Shown here: positions 42,803-51,801 of the stretch, piece by piece
How the letters are laid out: each line of letters starts with the position of its first letter
How positions within the stretch are numbered: position 1 is the stretch's first letter
DNA from: Akkermansiaceae bacterium
GTDB taxonomy: Bacteria; Verrucomicrobiota; Verrucomicrobiia; Verrucomicrobiales; Akkermansiaceae
Assembly (NCBI GenBank): GCA_025457665.1
Contig: JALOTY010000016.1
Location: 1-57,776, forward strand
Length of the DNA stretch: 57,776 nucleotides
Direction: 5' to 3'
Translations under genes and position numbers: made by a program
Notes under the pieces: model-generated
Told to the model about the DNA's origin: nothing
Databases searched by the model: none
Seen by the model: only the letters and a program-made list of their open reading frames with translations

Positions 42803-44134
42803 TTATCGCAAGCCTCTGAGAAGCAATTCGGTGTTGGAACGGGTGGCATGCACGTTTTTCATCAGCGTTTCGATCGCCTCCCCCACCGGCAACTGCGCCA
42901 ATTGCTTGCGCAGGTCCAGAACCCGGGGGAACTCCTCCGCATGGTAAAGCCGGTCATCGTTCCGCGTGCCGCTCTGCGGGATGTGGATCGCCGGGAAAAT
43001 ACGCCGCTCCGCCAATTCACGATCCAGCCGGACCTCCATGTTCCCCGTGCCCTTGAATTCCTCGAAAATCACGTCGTCCATCTTGCTTTCGGTCTCGATC
43101 AGGGCGGTGGCCAGAATCGTCAGGCTGCCTCCCTCCTCAATGTTCCGAGCATACCCGAAAAACTTCCGGGACTGCTGCAAGGCCCGCGGATTGATGCCAC
43201 CGGAGCCAATCGGCCCTCCCTGAATCGCCGAGTTGTGACCTCTGGCAAGCCGGGTAAGGCTGTCCAAGAGCAGAACCACGTCCTTCTTCTGCTCGACCAG
43301 GCGCTGAGCGCGTTCAATCACCAGATCGGCCACCTGGGCATGACGCCTCGGAGGCTCGTCGAAGGTCGATGCATAGACCGTGGCACCCACGGTTTCTTCG
43401 AAATCCGTCACTTCTTCCGGTCGCTCATCCAGCAACACGATGATCAGCTCGACGTCCGGATGATTGTGGCGGATCGCCTTGGCGATCTGCTTGAGAAGAA
43501 TGGTTTTCCCGCCCCGGGGTGGGGCCACGATGAGCCCGCGCTGGCCGTAACCGAGGGGGGCGATCAAATCGATGACGCGTGGGCTTGCCGCTTCCTGGCC
43601 TTCGCCTTCGAGAACCAATCGACGATCGGGAAACTGCGGAGTCAGCTTGTCGAATTCCTTGCCCGGAACGAACTCGGATGCCGGTTTGCCCTCGATCTCG
43701 ATCACCTCCGTGGCACTGAGAAACTTGTCGCGCTCGCGGGGATTGCGAACCCGGACCCGGACCCGATTTCCCGGGCGGATCCCATGCTCTTTGATCAAAT
43801 GACCGCCGAGGTGGAGGTCATCCGGCGAAGTCCTGAAACTCCGGGCCGGGTCCCGCAGCATGGCGTAATTTTCCTTGGCCTGTTCGACGATGCCCTCGCC
43901 CACCAACACCGCGCCCTCCATGGCGTGGAAACTCAGAAGATCGAAGACCAACTGCGCCTTGGTGGAGCCATTGTGAAACCTTCGGGGCATGACTTCTGCC
44001 ATCGCTTGAAGTTCGGCGAGTGGCTTCTGCCGGAATTCATTGATGTCAATGACCCGGGGCTCAGGTGCGAGGTCGGGAGCCACGGCAGATGCCACATCAG
44101 CCATGTCCGGGGTTTCAGTCGATTCGTCGCTCAT
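42803..44134 (-). CDS. rho: Transcription termination factor Rho
   Basis: 443 residues, a hexameric RNA helicase that stops transcription. The OB-fold (RNA primary site) is at about 75-150 ([40 protein letters not shown]), and the ATPase domain has the P-loop [13 protein letters not shown] (residues 204-216), [35 protein letters not shown] and the Q/R-loop region [20 protein letters not shown]. The N-terminal extension is short, without the long disordered arm seen in Actinobacteria. Its start overlaps the coaE stop (ATGA), so coaE-rho is one operon. Confidence 0.97.
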   Translation of the reverse strand: MSDESTETPDMADVASAVAPDLAPEPRVIDINEFRQKPLAELQAMAEVMPRRFHNGSTKAQLVFDLLSFHAMEGAVLVGEGIVEQAKENYAMLRDPARSFRTSPDDLHLGGHLIKEHGIRPGNRVRVRVRNPRERDKFLSATEVIEIEGKPASEFVPGKEFDKLTPQFPDRRLVLEGEGQEAASPRVIDLIAPLGYGQRGLIVAPPRGGKTILLKQIAKAIRHNHPDVELIIVLLDERPEEVTDFEETVGATVYASTFDEPPRRHAQVADLVIERAQRLVEQKKDVVLLLDSLTRLARGHNSAIQGGPIGSGGINPRALQQSRKFFGYARNIEEGGSLTILATALIETESKMDDVIFEEFKGTGNMEVRLDRELAERRIFPAIHIPQSGTRNDDRLYHAEEFPRVLDLRKQLAQLPVGEAIETLMKNVHATRSNTELLLRGLR

Positions 44135-44742
44135 ATTTGCGTGCTATGGAGAAATCTTTGGATCTGTGAGTCGAGACATGAGGCTGGGCCCTCGTTCCAG
44201 AAAACCACATCGGCCTTGAGGAGCTTTTCATCCATGGGCCACTGCGCCTCCAGGATTCGGGTTGCCATTGCTTCATCGAAGCCATCCCGGATGCGAAGTC
44301 TTGCCACTTGAGTGTCCCGACTCACGGCGACCAGCAAGTTGAGTTCCTGTCCGAAATGAAAACCGCCCTCGAAAAGCAGTGGGATTTCCGCAAGGAACAG
44401 GGGCGCACCGACAGTGCACGCCTGACCAAGGAGATCAAGACATTCCTCCCGGACCCGCGGATGGATCAATCCTTCCAGTTTTCTCCTCAACTCCGGATCG
44501 GCGAAAACCTTCGCTCGCAGGTAGGCGCGATCCACCCGGCCTGCCGCCGTCATCACCTCGGCTCCGAAGAGATCCCGGATCCCGGATTGGATCGCGGAAT
44601 CTTCGCTCAAAAGTCGCCTTACCGCCTCATCAGCCTTGAAGGACACCAGGTCGGGACAAAAGGCCCGAAAACGATCCATCGCGGTGGACTTCCCACTCGC
44701 GATTCCCCCAGTCAAAGCCCAAATCCTCGTGCCGTTTGCCAT
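44131..44742 (-). CDS. coaE: Dephospho-CoA kinase
   Basis: 203 residues; the last step of coenzyme A synthesis. P-loop GGIASGKST at 12-20, then SFKADEAVRRLLSED, AYLRAKVFADPELRRKLEGLI, HPRVREECLDLLGQ, APLFLAEIPLLFEGGF and VSRDTQVARLRIRDGFDEAM, all CoaE blocks. The D in the usual 'DAD' is SFKADE. Its 3' end overlaps the start of rho by 4 bases. Confidence 0.93.
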   Translation of the reverse strand: MANGTRIWALTGGIASGKSTAMDRFRAFCPDLVSFKADEAVRRLLSEDSAIQSGIRDLFGAEVMTAAGRVDRAYLRAKVFADPELRRKLEGLIHPRVREECLDLLGQACTVGAPLFLAEIPLLFEGGFHFGQELNLLVAVSRDTQVARLRIRDGFDEAMATRILEAQWPMDEKLLKADVVFWNEGPASCLDSQIQRFLHSTQI

Positions 44743-45020
44743 TGCCGAAACCCAAGGAAACTACAGGGCTCCTTGCACGTCCACCGTATTCCCATGAACG
44801 CGGAAAACCCGATGGGAACCAATTCGACGAACCTTTCGAAATCCGGGTTCGAAGCATAAGCTCAGGGGAATTCAAATCGATCGAAACCCCACCAAGTTCG
44901 TGGCGAACTGATGCCGTGTCCATGATGACCCTTCTGCTTTGGAAGAAGATTCCTCTTCTAGGACCGCACGCTCACGAAACGCGCCCTTTCATCCACGATT
45001 GGAGCCGACCCATGCCTTCA
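44743..45020. other. Intergenic upstream of coaE, no gene seen
   Basis: 278 bases between coaE and the terminator of the secretin gene, both on the minus strand. Open frames here have no similarity I recognise. It must hold the coaE-rho promoter. Confidence 0.4.
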
Positions 45021-45058
45021 CAAAAAAAGCAGGCGGATGGAGAACCATCCGCCTGCTT
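45021..45058 (-). terminator. Intrinsic terminator of the type IV pilus-like operon
   Basis: A perfect 14-bp stem (AAGCAGGCGGATGG at 45027-45040 with its complement at 45045-45058) and 4-base loop. On the minus strand it is followed by seven Ts. It lies 26 bases past the secretin stop, a strong rho-independent terminator. Confidence 0.92.
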
Positions 45059-45083
45059 GGGAAACCAATTTCAGATCAACCGA

Positions 45084-47678
45084 TCAGGGACCGGGCGGCA
45101 GAGGAGGCAGCAAGTCCGAACCCGCAGCACCGCCAGCCAAGGGATCGGCAGGGGCGGAAGCCGCTTGGTTCAGCGGGCGACCGGTGGCATCGATGATCTC
45201 CGCGGTCACGAAGATGATCAGGTTGCTCTTGATCCGGTTCTCGGCCTTGCTCTGGAAGAGGCGGCCGACGATCGGGATGTCACCCAGGATCGGCACCTTG
45301 TCCTCAACGTTCTGCACGTCTTCGCGCATTAGGCCACCCACGGCGACGGTGTAGCCGTCGAAGATGGTCAGCGCGGTGTTCACGCTGCGCTTGGAGAAGA
45401 CGGGCATCTCGATGCGGTTCTCGGTAATCGTCACCGTGGTGGGGTTGCCAAGAAGGTCGGTCGAGGGCGATTGGATCGGGCTGCCGTAGTTGATGAACCC
45501 TTCGAATTCAACGATTTCCGGAGCGAAGTTCAGGTCGATCACGAAGTCGTTGTTGCCGATGTTCGGGGCGATTTCGAGCGTCACACCGGTATTCCGGGTT
45601 TCGAACGAGGTCGGAGTCGCCGGGGTCACGGGGAAGGAGCTGGCTCCGCCGCCAAGACCGATACCACCACCGATTCCACCGGTGGCACCGACCGAGTTCG
45701 GAAGTTCGGGGGGCTCGTATTCCGTCGGGTAAATGAATTCGCGGATGATCTCGATGGTCGCCTTCTCACCCGAGCGAGCGGTCACGCTCGGCGCGGTCAT
45801 GAGGTCGGTGCCCTTCTTCTGGGAGAGACCACGCATGATGAGCTGGACCTGACCGTCGGAGAACAGACCGGTGAGTGCCATGATACCGGGAGCGGCATTT
45901 GCAGCCTGGGAGGCACGGCCGGGGTTGTTCAGGAGGGCGGCGATGCTGTCGCGGGTGATCGCGCCATCACCCGTGCGGTTGCCGGCACCGATGATGTTGA
46001 AGACGTCCGTGCCGGGAGCGGCAGGAACACCAGGGATCGTCACGCCGTCCACCGGGCTGATGAAGTCGGCATTGGTGCGGGATTGACCGCTACCCACCGT
46101 GCCACCGCCGAGGAAGACGCTATTCGCGGAGAGACCGAATGGAGTCACGATCCAGTCGAAGCCGAGTTCATCGGTGTTCTCCTGGGTGATTTCCACAAAC
46201 TTGGTCGAGATTTTGACCTGCTTCGGTGCTTCGCCGATCGTGCTGTTGACGATTTGTTCGACGAGGTCGAGGTTCGAAGGGGTGTTGCGAACCAGCAGCG
46301 TGGAGTTCGATGCGAAGAACTGCGCGGAGGCATCTCCGGGGAATTTCACACCGTTGGACTTCAGGGCCTCGACGATGCTCATCCGGGGACGAAGCGCGCT
46401 GCCACCGCCGTCACCTGCATCAGGTGCGAAGGGGTCGATCTCGCCACCGCCACCGCCTTCGTCGCCCCCACCGCTGATGCGGTTGAGGAAGTCTGGCGGA
46501 ACGTTGAAGGTGCGGGTGAAGAGGTCTTCGCCGATTTCCGTGGCAGGCTTGATGGTCACCGCGAAATCATCCACGGACCAGCGGAGGCGGGTCGCTTCAC
46601 AGATGTAGTTCAGGGCTTCGGCAAGCGGAACGTTGCGAAGTCGGAGTTCGTTGATGCGGGCGGCTCCGGGAGCGGCGGCGGCACCACCACCGGCATCCAG
46701 ACCATCTTCCGCGGCAGCGGCTTCCTGCGGCTTGCGGATGACGAAGTTGATGCCCTTCTTGGTGGGATCCAGCTCAAGAGTATCAAGCTCGATCGAACGG
46801 ACGCGAAGATAATCGATGGCTTCCTCGACCGAGGTGTCCTCGAAATCGATGATGGGAATCACGATGTTCTTGAGCTTCTGCAGGATGTAGGTCGCTCCGG
46901 CGCTCGATTGGATCGGGCTGCCACCACTCACATCGATGAGCGGAGCATCCGGGGGAACGGTGAGTTCCCAAGCGGCATCCACCTGCGAAAGTAGTTCGGC
47001 GCGGGTCTGGTCGTAGGCGGCCTTGTAGTAGCTGCGGCGGGCCTGGGCCACGCGCTCCATTCCACGGCGGGCGGCGCTGTTGTATTTGTCGATGCGCAGA
47101 ACCTTCTCGTATTCGGTATGTGCTTCGTCGAACTGACCGAGATCGTAGTAACCCTGGGCCATGTAGAGACCTTGGCGGACTTTCTCGATGTTCTTCGAGT
47201 GCTCCTCGGTGAGGGCCGGGTTGGTGCCGATGGGGTCGTCGAGATACTCCAGTTCCGTCTTGGCGGCAAAAGCATTCGGGTCCTCGGCGATGACCTCTTC
47301 GAGCATTCTACGAGCTTCATCGTACTTGCCGAAGCGGCGATACTCCTTGGAAAGCTCCACGGCGGCATCGGCCATGGACTTGTTGAGGAAGTCACGACGA
47401 TCCTGAAGCAGCGGAGCATTCGGCAGGACCTGGAGGGCCTGCTTGTAGTTGTCGTAGGCCTCTTTGTACTTGCCCTCGGCGTAAGCCTGGCGGGCTTCGT
47501 CACGGAGACGGTCGGACTCGGCGACTTGACCTTGGCGGCGGAGCATTTCCCGTTCGGCGAGGCTGCTGTAGCCACCGCTCTGGGCATGAACTGCCGTGGT
47601 GAGGACCGGCGTCACGGCTGCCAGCGCCAGGAGGGCGGCGGCGGTCGTGCGATACGGATGCTTTGGCGTTTTTTGCAT
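45084..47678 (-). CDS. Type IV pilus-like secretin (Amuc_1098-like)
   Basis: 864 residues with a signal peptide (about 1-33). TPR-like helices cover about 50-215 (ARQAYAEGKYKEAYDNYKQA, MAQGYYDLGQFDEAHTEYEK). N-domains follow (LKNIVIPIIDFEDTSVEEAI, LRLRNVPLAEALNYICEATR), with a Gly/Glu-rich linker. The secretin barrel core sits at about 640-830 and ends with the signature VPILGDIPIVGRLFQSKAEN, RIKSNLIIFVTAEII. This is the channel of the operon, equal to Amuc_1098 of Akkermansia. TPRs ahead of a secretin are typical for this group and probably replace a separate pilotin or pilus assembly subunit. It is the last gene of the operon, 70 bases after the Amuc_1099-like gene. Confidence 0.9.
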   Translation of the reverse strand: MQKTPKHPYRTTAAALLALAAVTPVLTTAVHAQSGGYSSLAEREMLRRQGQVAESDRLRDEARQAYAEGKYKEAYDNYKQALQVLPNAPLLQDRRDFLNKSMADAAVELSKEYRRFGKYDEARRMLEEVIAEDPNAFAAKTELEYLDDPIGTNPALTEEHSKNIEKVRQGLYMAQGYYDLGQFDEAHTEYEKVLRIDKYNSAARRGMERVAQARRSYYKAAYDQTRAELLSQVDAAWELTVPPDAPLIDVSGGSPIQSSAGATYILQKLKNIVIPIIDFEDTSVEEAIDYLRVRSIELDTLELDPTKKGINFVIRKPQEAAAAEDGLDAGGGAAAAPGAARINELRLRNVPLAEALNYICEATRLRWSVDDFAVTIKPATEIGEDLFTRTFNVPPDFLNRISGGGDEGGGGGEIDPFAPDAGDGGGSALRPRMSIVEALKSNGVKFPGDASAQFFASNSTLLVRNTPSNLDLVEQIVNSTIGEAPKQVKISTKFVEITQENTDELGFDWIVTPFGLSANSVFLGGGTVGSGQSRTNADFISPVDGVTIPGVPAAPGTDVFNIIGAGNRTGDGAITRDSIAALLNNPGRASQAANAAPGIMALTGLFSDGQVQLIMRGLSQKKGTDLMTAPSVTARSGEKATIEIIREFIYPTEYEPPELPNSVGATGGIGGGIGLGGGASSFPVTPATPTSFETRNTGVTLEIAPNIGNNDFVIDLNFAPEIVEFEGFINYGSPIQSPSTDLLGNPTTVTITENRIEMPVFSKRSVNTALTIFDGYTVAVGGLMREDVQNVEDKVPILGDIPIVGRLFQSKAENRIKSNLIIFVTAEIIDATGRPLNQAASAPADPLAGGAAGSDLLPPLPPGP

Positions 47679-47748
47679 GGTTGGTGCGTGTTTCTGCCGG
47701 GGAGACCGGCGTTTGGGAAGCGAATTTATTGGAGGATTCCGAATTGAG

Positions 47749-48840
47749 TTACTTTTTCTTCAGATCGATGTCGGGCAGTCCGCCCTTGGGGATTTCGACG
47801 GATCGGGTTTCACCGTCTTCCTCCCATTCGATGACCACCTTCTCCGGGGTCACCTCTTTGAGCAGGTAGGTCTTCTCCTTGCCGTCCTGAGGCAGGGCGA
47901 AACGGGTGTTTTCCTCGACCTTGAACTCTTTGCCCTCCTGGCCGATGGCACCGAGTTCAAAGACCGCGCTGCGATCGTATTTCCGGAACTTCGGGCGATC
48001 GGGGCGAGGGATACGATTGGGAATCTCATGGATCATCCCCTTCTTGTTCTCGCGCTGGTCCTCGACGATGGCGAACTGCATTTGCTCATCGATGTTCAGT
48101 CGCTCGTTGCGGACGGTTCGATCCTCGACCTTCAGGAACTTGAAGCGGTTCATGAAGCCACTCTCTGGCGGGGCATCCGAGAAGAAGAGATCCCCTTCTT
48201 TGAGAGGAGCGGCAAAGCCAACGCGGAATTTGCTGCCCCCTTCGGTTTCCATTTTTGGCGTCCACTGCCCGTTGAAAAAGTTCCCGAATTCCAAGAACCA
48301 CCATGACGACTCGTCCTTGATGAAGCTCAGCTTGGCGATGAGGGGCGGGTGAATGCTGCCATTGGTCGGATGGGTGCCGGCCTCGAATTCCTCAAGGTTG
48401 GTGAAACCATCGCCGTCATCATCGCGTTGCGGTGAATCAGCAAAATTCGGCTGCGCGCCGTATTTCAACCACCAGGCATTCGGGATGGGAGGATGGATGT
48501 CCTCACTGGTCACCGGATCGATGGGATCGTTCGGATTGTCGCGGGAAGCGTAGAGAGAAACCCCCACGAAAAGATCCACGGGGCGCTTGCCTTCTTCGAG
48601 GGAAGCGGCATCCACCATCGCAGCGGCGAACTGTCGATCACTGGTCAGCGAGTTCAGGGTTCCGGGCACCTTTTCGGAGCCGGGCACGGAGGTCTCCGCA
48701 TCGCGTGGCTCGGGGATGCTGCTGCCGAAATCCTCGGTGGCCTTGCCATTCTTCATGAAGCCGAGCGCGGCCAAGCCACCGCCGGCCAGAACGCCAACGG
48801 CGAGGAGGATTTTTTCGATATTTTTCGGGGCTTTGGACAT
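47749..48840 (-). CDS. Amuc_1099-like pilus operon protein
   Basis: 363 residues from the ATG at 48840 (MSKAPKN). One N-terminal span (about 11-28, ILLAVGVLAGGGLAALGFM) anchors it in the inner membrane. The exposed part begins with PDSR-like linkers, includes a calcium-type DDDGDGFTNLEEFEAGTHP (140-158), then β-strands with PPLIAKLSFIKDESSWWFLE and a final KVVIEWEEDGETRSVEIP. Its place between the secretin and the Amuc_1100-like gene matches the order in Akkermansia. The domain could be an inner-membrane platform part bridging to the secretin (PilP-like by position); this is inference. Confidence 0.78.
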   Translation of the reverse strand: MSKAPKNIEKILLAVGVLAGGGLAALGFMKNGKATEDFGSSIPEPRDAETSVPGSEKVPGTLNSLTSDRQFAAAMVDAASLEEGKRPVDLFVGVSLYASRDNPNDPIDPVTSEDIHPPIPNAWWLKYGAQPNFADSPQRDDDGDGFTNLEEFEAGTHPTNGSIHPPLIAKLSFIKDESSWWFLEFGNFFNGQWTPKMETEGGSKFRVGFAAPLKEGDLFFSDAPPESGFMNRFKFLKVEDRTVRNERLNIDEQMQFAIVEDQRENKKGMIHEIPNRIPRPDRPKFRKYDRSAVFELGAIGQEGKEFKVEENTRFALPQDGKEKTYLLKEVTPEKVVIEWEEDGETRSVEIPKGGLPDIDLKKK

Positions 48841-48860
48841 GGGTCGCAAAAAGGTTGGGC

Positions 48861-49868
48861 TCAGGCCTTGGGCAGAGCGCGGGGTTCGAGGAACTGGAGG
48901 AGATCGATGCGGAGGAAGACGCGGATCGTCTCACTGCCGAGGACTTGTTTGAGAATCTCACCGGAGTCGGCGGGAGCGGCAGGCGCTTCTTCCTCCTCTT
49001 CGGCCGCTTCCTCATCAGCTTCTTCTTCGCCGTCGGCAGGCTTGGCATCGTCCTCTTCTTCCTCGGGGAAAACGAAGGCATTGTCGCCACCACCGAAGGG
49101 ATTGTCGCCTGCCGCCTTGGCTTCCTTGGGCTGCTCGAAACGGGCATCCTTGGCGTTCGGGGCGGTTCCCCGCTCATTGATCACGCGGAGGCTGCGAACG
49201 ACGAAGAAGTGTTTCTCCGAGTCGTCGAGCGAAGCCATGAACTGCCGCAAGGTGTCCTCGCGACCGCTGAAGCTGATCTCAATGGAATGGGTGCGATAGG
49301 CCGCACCCTCGAGATTCGGAGCCTTGCCCGACTCTTCCGGGAGGGGTTCGCGGTGGACATTGAGGATCTTCACGGGAGCCGCCTCGGCGAGCTTGGCGAA
49401 AAGCTCCTCGTAGGCGGTGAGCTGATAATCGAGCAGGCCGGTCTGATTGGCCTGGGGAAGCTTTTCGGTGTATTCGGTGAAACCGAGGTAGAAGGCCTCG
49501 GGCACTTCCGTCTGGGTTTGCTCGAACTTGGCCTTGGCCGCCTTGGTGGAGGCAAGGACCTTTTCCTGGAAAGCCGTAGGGTCCATCCCTTCGAGCTTCG
49601 TCGCACGATAGACATCGAAGGCTTTCTGGAGTTTTTCGACTTCGCCGCGGAAGTCGCTCACGGATTTCTCGATCCCGCGGCGATTGTCCTCGGTGGGAGG
49701 AATGGCCTCGCGGTTCAGGCGTGAGATGTCGCTCACGGCCGAGTCGTAGTCCGCCTTGGCGGTTTCATAGGCGGAACCGCTCTTCATGCCCCAATAAAGC
49801 ATGCCGCCCGTGGCGAGTGCGGTGATGGTGCCCAGAACGATGGGAAACTTCTGATCTTGAAAGCTCAT
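48861..49868 (-). CDS. Amuc_1100-like protein
   Basis: 335 residues, close to the 317 of Akkermansia Amuc_1100. An N-terminal span (about 11-28, VLGTITALATGGMLYWGMKS) is followed by a long coiled coil (about 35-115) and a compact α/β part (PVKILNVHREPLPEESGKAP, HSIEISFSGREDTLRQFMAS, FFVVRSLRVINERGTAPN) resembling PilO-type folds. A very acidic low-complexity stretch precedes the C-terminal strand (FPEEEEDDAKPADGEEEADE, then EETIRVFLRIDLLQFL). Amuc_1100 is known as a host-immune-modulating outer-membrane-associated protein in the gut; whether that applies here is untested. Position: between the Amuc_1099-like and PilM-PilN genes. Confidence 0.85.
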   Translation of the reverse strand: MSFQDQKFPIVLGTITALATGGMLYWGMKSGSAYETAKADYDSAVSDISRLNREAIPPTEDNRRGIEKSVSDFRGEVEKLQKAFDVYRATKLEGMDPTAFQEKVLASTKAAKAKFEQTQTEVPEAFYLGFTEYTEKLPQANQTGLLDYQLTAYEELFAKLAEAAPVKILNVHREPLPEESGKAPNLEGAAYRTHSIEISFSGREDTLRQFMASLDDSEKHFFVVRSLRVINERGTAPNAKDARFEQPKEAKAAGDNPFGGGDNAFVFPEEEEDDAKPADGEEEADEEAAEEEEEAPAAPADSGEILKQVLGSETIRVFLRIDLLQFLEPRALPKA

Positions 49869-49885
49869 GGCAGGAGGGCGGGAAA

Positions 49886-51736
49886 TTAGCGATACGGGAT
49901 GGGTTGAGCGAGAGGGATGACCAACTCGAAGGGCGCGGCGAATTCGCCTTCCGCCGGATCGGCCTCAACTCGCGGGGCGAGCTTGGTTTTTTCGAGGGTC
50001 ACGTTTTCGCCGTTGGCACCCTTCACGGTGAAGGTGAAGTGGCTGTTGCCACCCTTGATGTTTTCACCGAGGCGATCGAGGAGACCGAAAACGGTGTTGG
50101 CGGAGGCACCGGCCTTGTTGAGCCAGAAACCCTTGATGCGGATCGCATTGATCTTGGCCGGCACTTCCCTCTCTGTCGGCTCTCCCCTTCTTGGGCGGCC
50201 TTCCACGGGGACCTTGGTCATGAGGTTCTCCAGACATGGCGTGCCGAAGGCGGTCGAAACGAAATCCGCTTTGACCACGGATTTCCCCGGGGCCTTTTCA
50301 TCGAAGGGATTGTAGTTGGCCACCGGATCAAAGTCCGTGATCCAGACGGCATCGCTCGAAAAGGCCTCGCTGAGTTCGCTGAGGGCATCGATCCAGAAAA
50401 TCCGCGAGTCATCCGCCTGAAGGTAGGTGGAAGCGATCGCTTTCAGCTCATCGCGCTTCTTGACCTGGGAGGAGATCGGTCGGGACAAGCTGTTGAGCTG
50501 ATCGAGCTGCGCCTGGGCTTCCTTGGCCTGATCGGCAGCCGTCTTTGCGGCCTGGGACTTGAAGAAAGAACCTGCGGCGGCACCGAGGATGAGGATTGCC
50601 GCACCGGCGATGAGGAAGGGCTTGCGTTTTTCCGCAGCGCGCGCCTCGCCGACCTTGGCCGGGACGAGATCGACATTCAGTTTCGATTTGCCGGCACCGC
50701 GGAGACCGAGGCCGATGAGTTCGCCCATGAGGTGGGCTTCCTTGGAGACCCGCTCGACATCGACGCCTTTGCCCACGGAAATGGCTGGCAGCGGATTGAA
50801 ATACTGCACGGGCAAGCGCAGCTTCTCTTCGAAGAATTCCTTGGCGTAAGGAAGATTGGCACCGCCACCGGCGAGGAAGACATGCTTGGGAGCATTTCCG
50901 CTATGCTGGCTGCGGTAGTAGTTCGTCGTGCGGGGAATCTCCGTGGCCAGACGGGTCATCGCATTGCGGATGCACATCGCGAGCGCGGCCGTGGCCTCAT
51001 CGAGCTGACCGGTATGTCCGCCACCCAAAGCGACCATGCCGGTCTGGGTCTTGTGAGCCTCGGCCTCGGCGAAGGACACATTGAACTCCTTGGCGATGGC
51101 TGCGGTCACGGCGACACCGCCGACGTTGGCACTGCGGGTGAAGAAACGGTTGCCCTCGATGTAAAGAAGGTCGCTAGTCTTCGCACCGACATCGATGAGC
51201 AACACCGGCTCATTCATGTCGGGATAGGCCGCGCGGAAAGCGTTGTAGAGAGCCATGGGGGCCACATCGACTTCGGCGGTGCCCAGCCCGGTGGCATTGA
51301 CGGCTCCGTTGACCTCATCAAGCGCATCGCTCTTGATGGCCACGATGACCACTTCCTTTTCACCGGCGGCTTCGAGGATCTCGTAATCCCAAACCACCTC
51401 ATTGAGAGGGAAAGGAACATGCTGTTGGGCTTCGAAAGTGACCAACTGCTCGATGTTGTCATCGTCGAGCGGCGGGAGCTTGACGAAGCGGATGAAGACG
51501 GACTGACCCGAAATCGCGTAGCGGACCTTGCCCTTGACTCCGGAACGGGAGACGAGGGCAGCGATGGCACGGCTGATTTGGGAAACCCGCGCGGCTTCTG
51601 CAGCGGGGTCGGCCAGGACCGACTCGGCATCGAAGGATTTCAGGACGACCGCTCCGGATTTGGAGGGCTCGAACACCGCGAGGCTCACGCGCTGGGTGCC
51701 GATGTTGAGGGCAATGGTGGACTGGTTGTCAGCCAT
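49886..51736 (-). CDS. PilM-PilN fusion (Amuc_1101-like)
   Basis: 616 residues. Residues 1-345 are an actin-like ATPase of the PilM/FtsA type: IALNIGTQRVSLAVFEPS, VRFVKLPPLDDDNIEQLVTF, EVVIVAIKSDALDEV, VLLIDVGAKTSDLLYIEGNR, KHVFLAGGGANLPYAKEFFE. A membrane span follows at about 373-393 (PFLIAGAAILILGAAAGSFF), then a coiled coil and a PilN-like extracytoplasmic domain to 616 (FWIDALSELSEAFSSDAVWI, AIRIKGFWLNKAGASANTVF, FTFTVKGANGENVTLEK). In most bacteria PilM and PilN are separate proteins that bind each other; here they are one chain. This corresponds to Akkermansia Amuc_1101. It probably links the cytosol to the secretin platform. Confidence 0.87.
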   Translation of the reverse strand: MADNQSTIALNIGTQRVSLAVFEPSKSGAVVLKSFDAESVLADPAAEAARVSQISRAIAALVSRSGVKGKVRYAISGQSVFIRFVKLPPLDDDNIEQLVTFEAQQHVPFPLNEVVWDYEILEAAGEKEVVIVAIKSDALDEVNGAVNATGLGTAEVDVAPMALYNAFRAAYPDMNEPVLLIDVGAKTSDLLYIEGNRFFTRSANVGGVAVTAAIAKEFNVSFAEAEAHKTQTGMVALGGGHTGQLDEATAALAMCIRNAMTRLATEIPRTTNYYRSQHSGNAPKHVFLAGGGANLPYAKEFFEEKLRLPVQYFNPLPAISVGKGVDVERVSKEAHLMGELIGLGLRGAGKSKLNVDLVPAKVGEARAAEKRKPFLIAGAAILILGAAAGSFFKSQAAKTAADQAKEAQAQLDQLNSLSRPISSQVKKRDELKAIASTYLQADDSRIFWIDALSELSEAFSSDAVWITDFDPVANYNPFDEKAPGKSVVKADFVSTAFGTPCLENLMTKVPVEGRPRRGEPTEREVPAKINAIRIKGFWLNKAGASANTVFGLLDRLGENIKGGNSHFTFTVKGANGENVTLEKTKLAPRVEADPAEGEFAAPFELVIPLAQPIPYR

Positions 51737-51801
51737 GATGATCTTGCTTGGAGGAAGGAAAAGAAAACGGTGCCGGCGATGGCCGGGCGGAATGGAGGAT
51801 C

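Noticed and set aside
41600..44311. 903-codon open frame on the plus strand across the secreted protein, rho and coaE
   Set aside because: It is antisense to three genes with strong family evidence, and shows no recognisable domain.
45471..46994. 507-codon plus frame opposite the secretin
   Set aside because: Antisense of the secretin gene; composition of Arg/Asp/Gly/Val repeats with no signal or motif.
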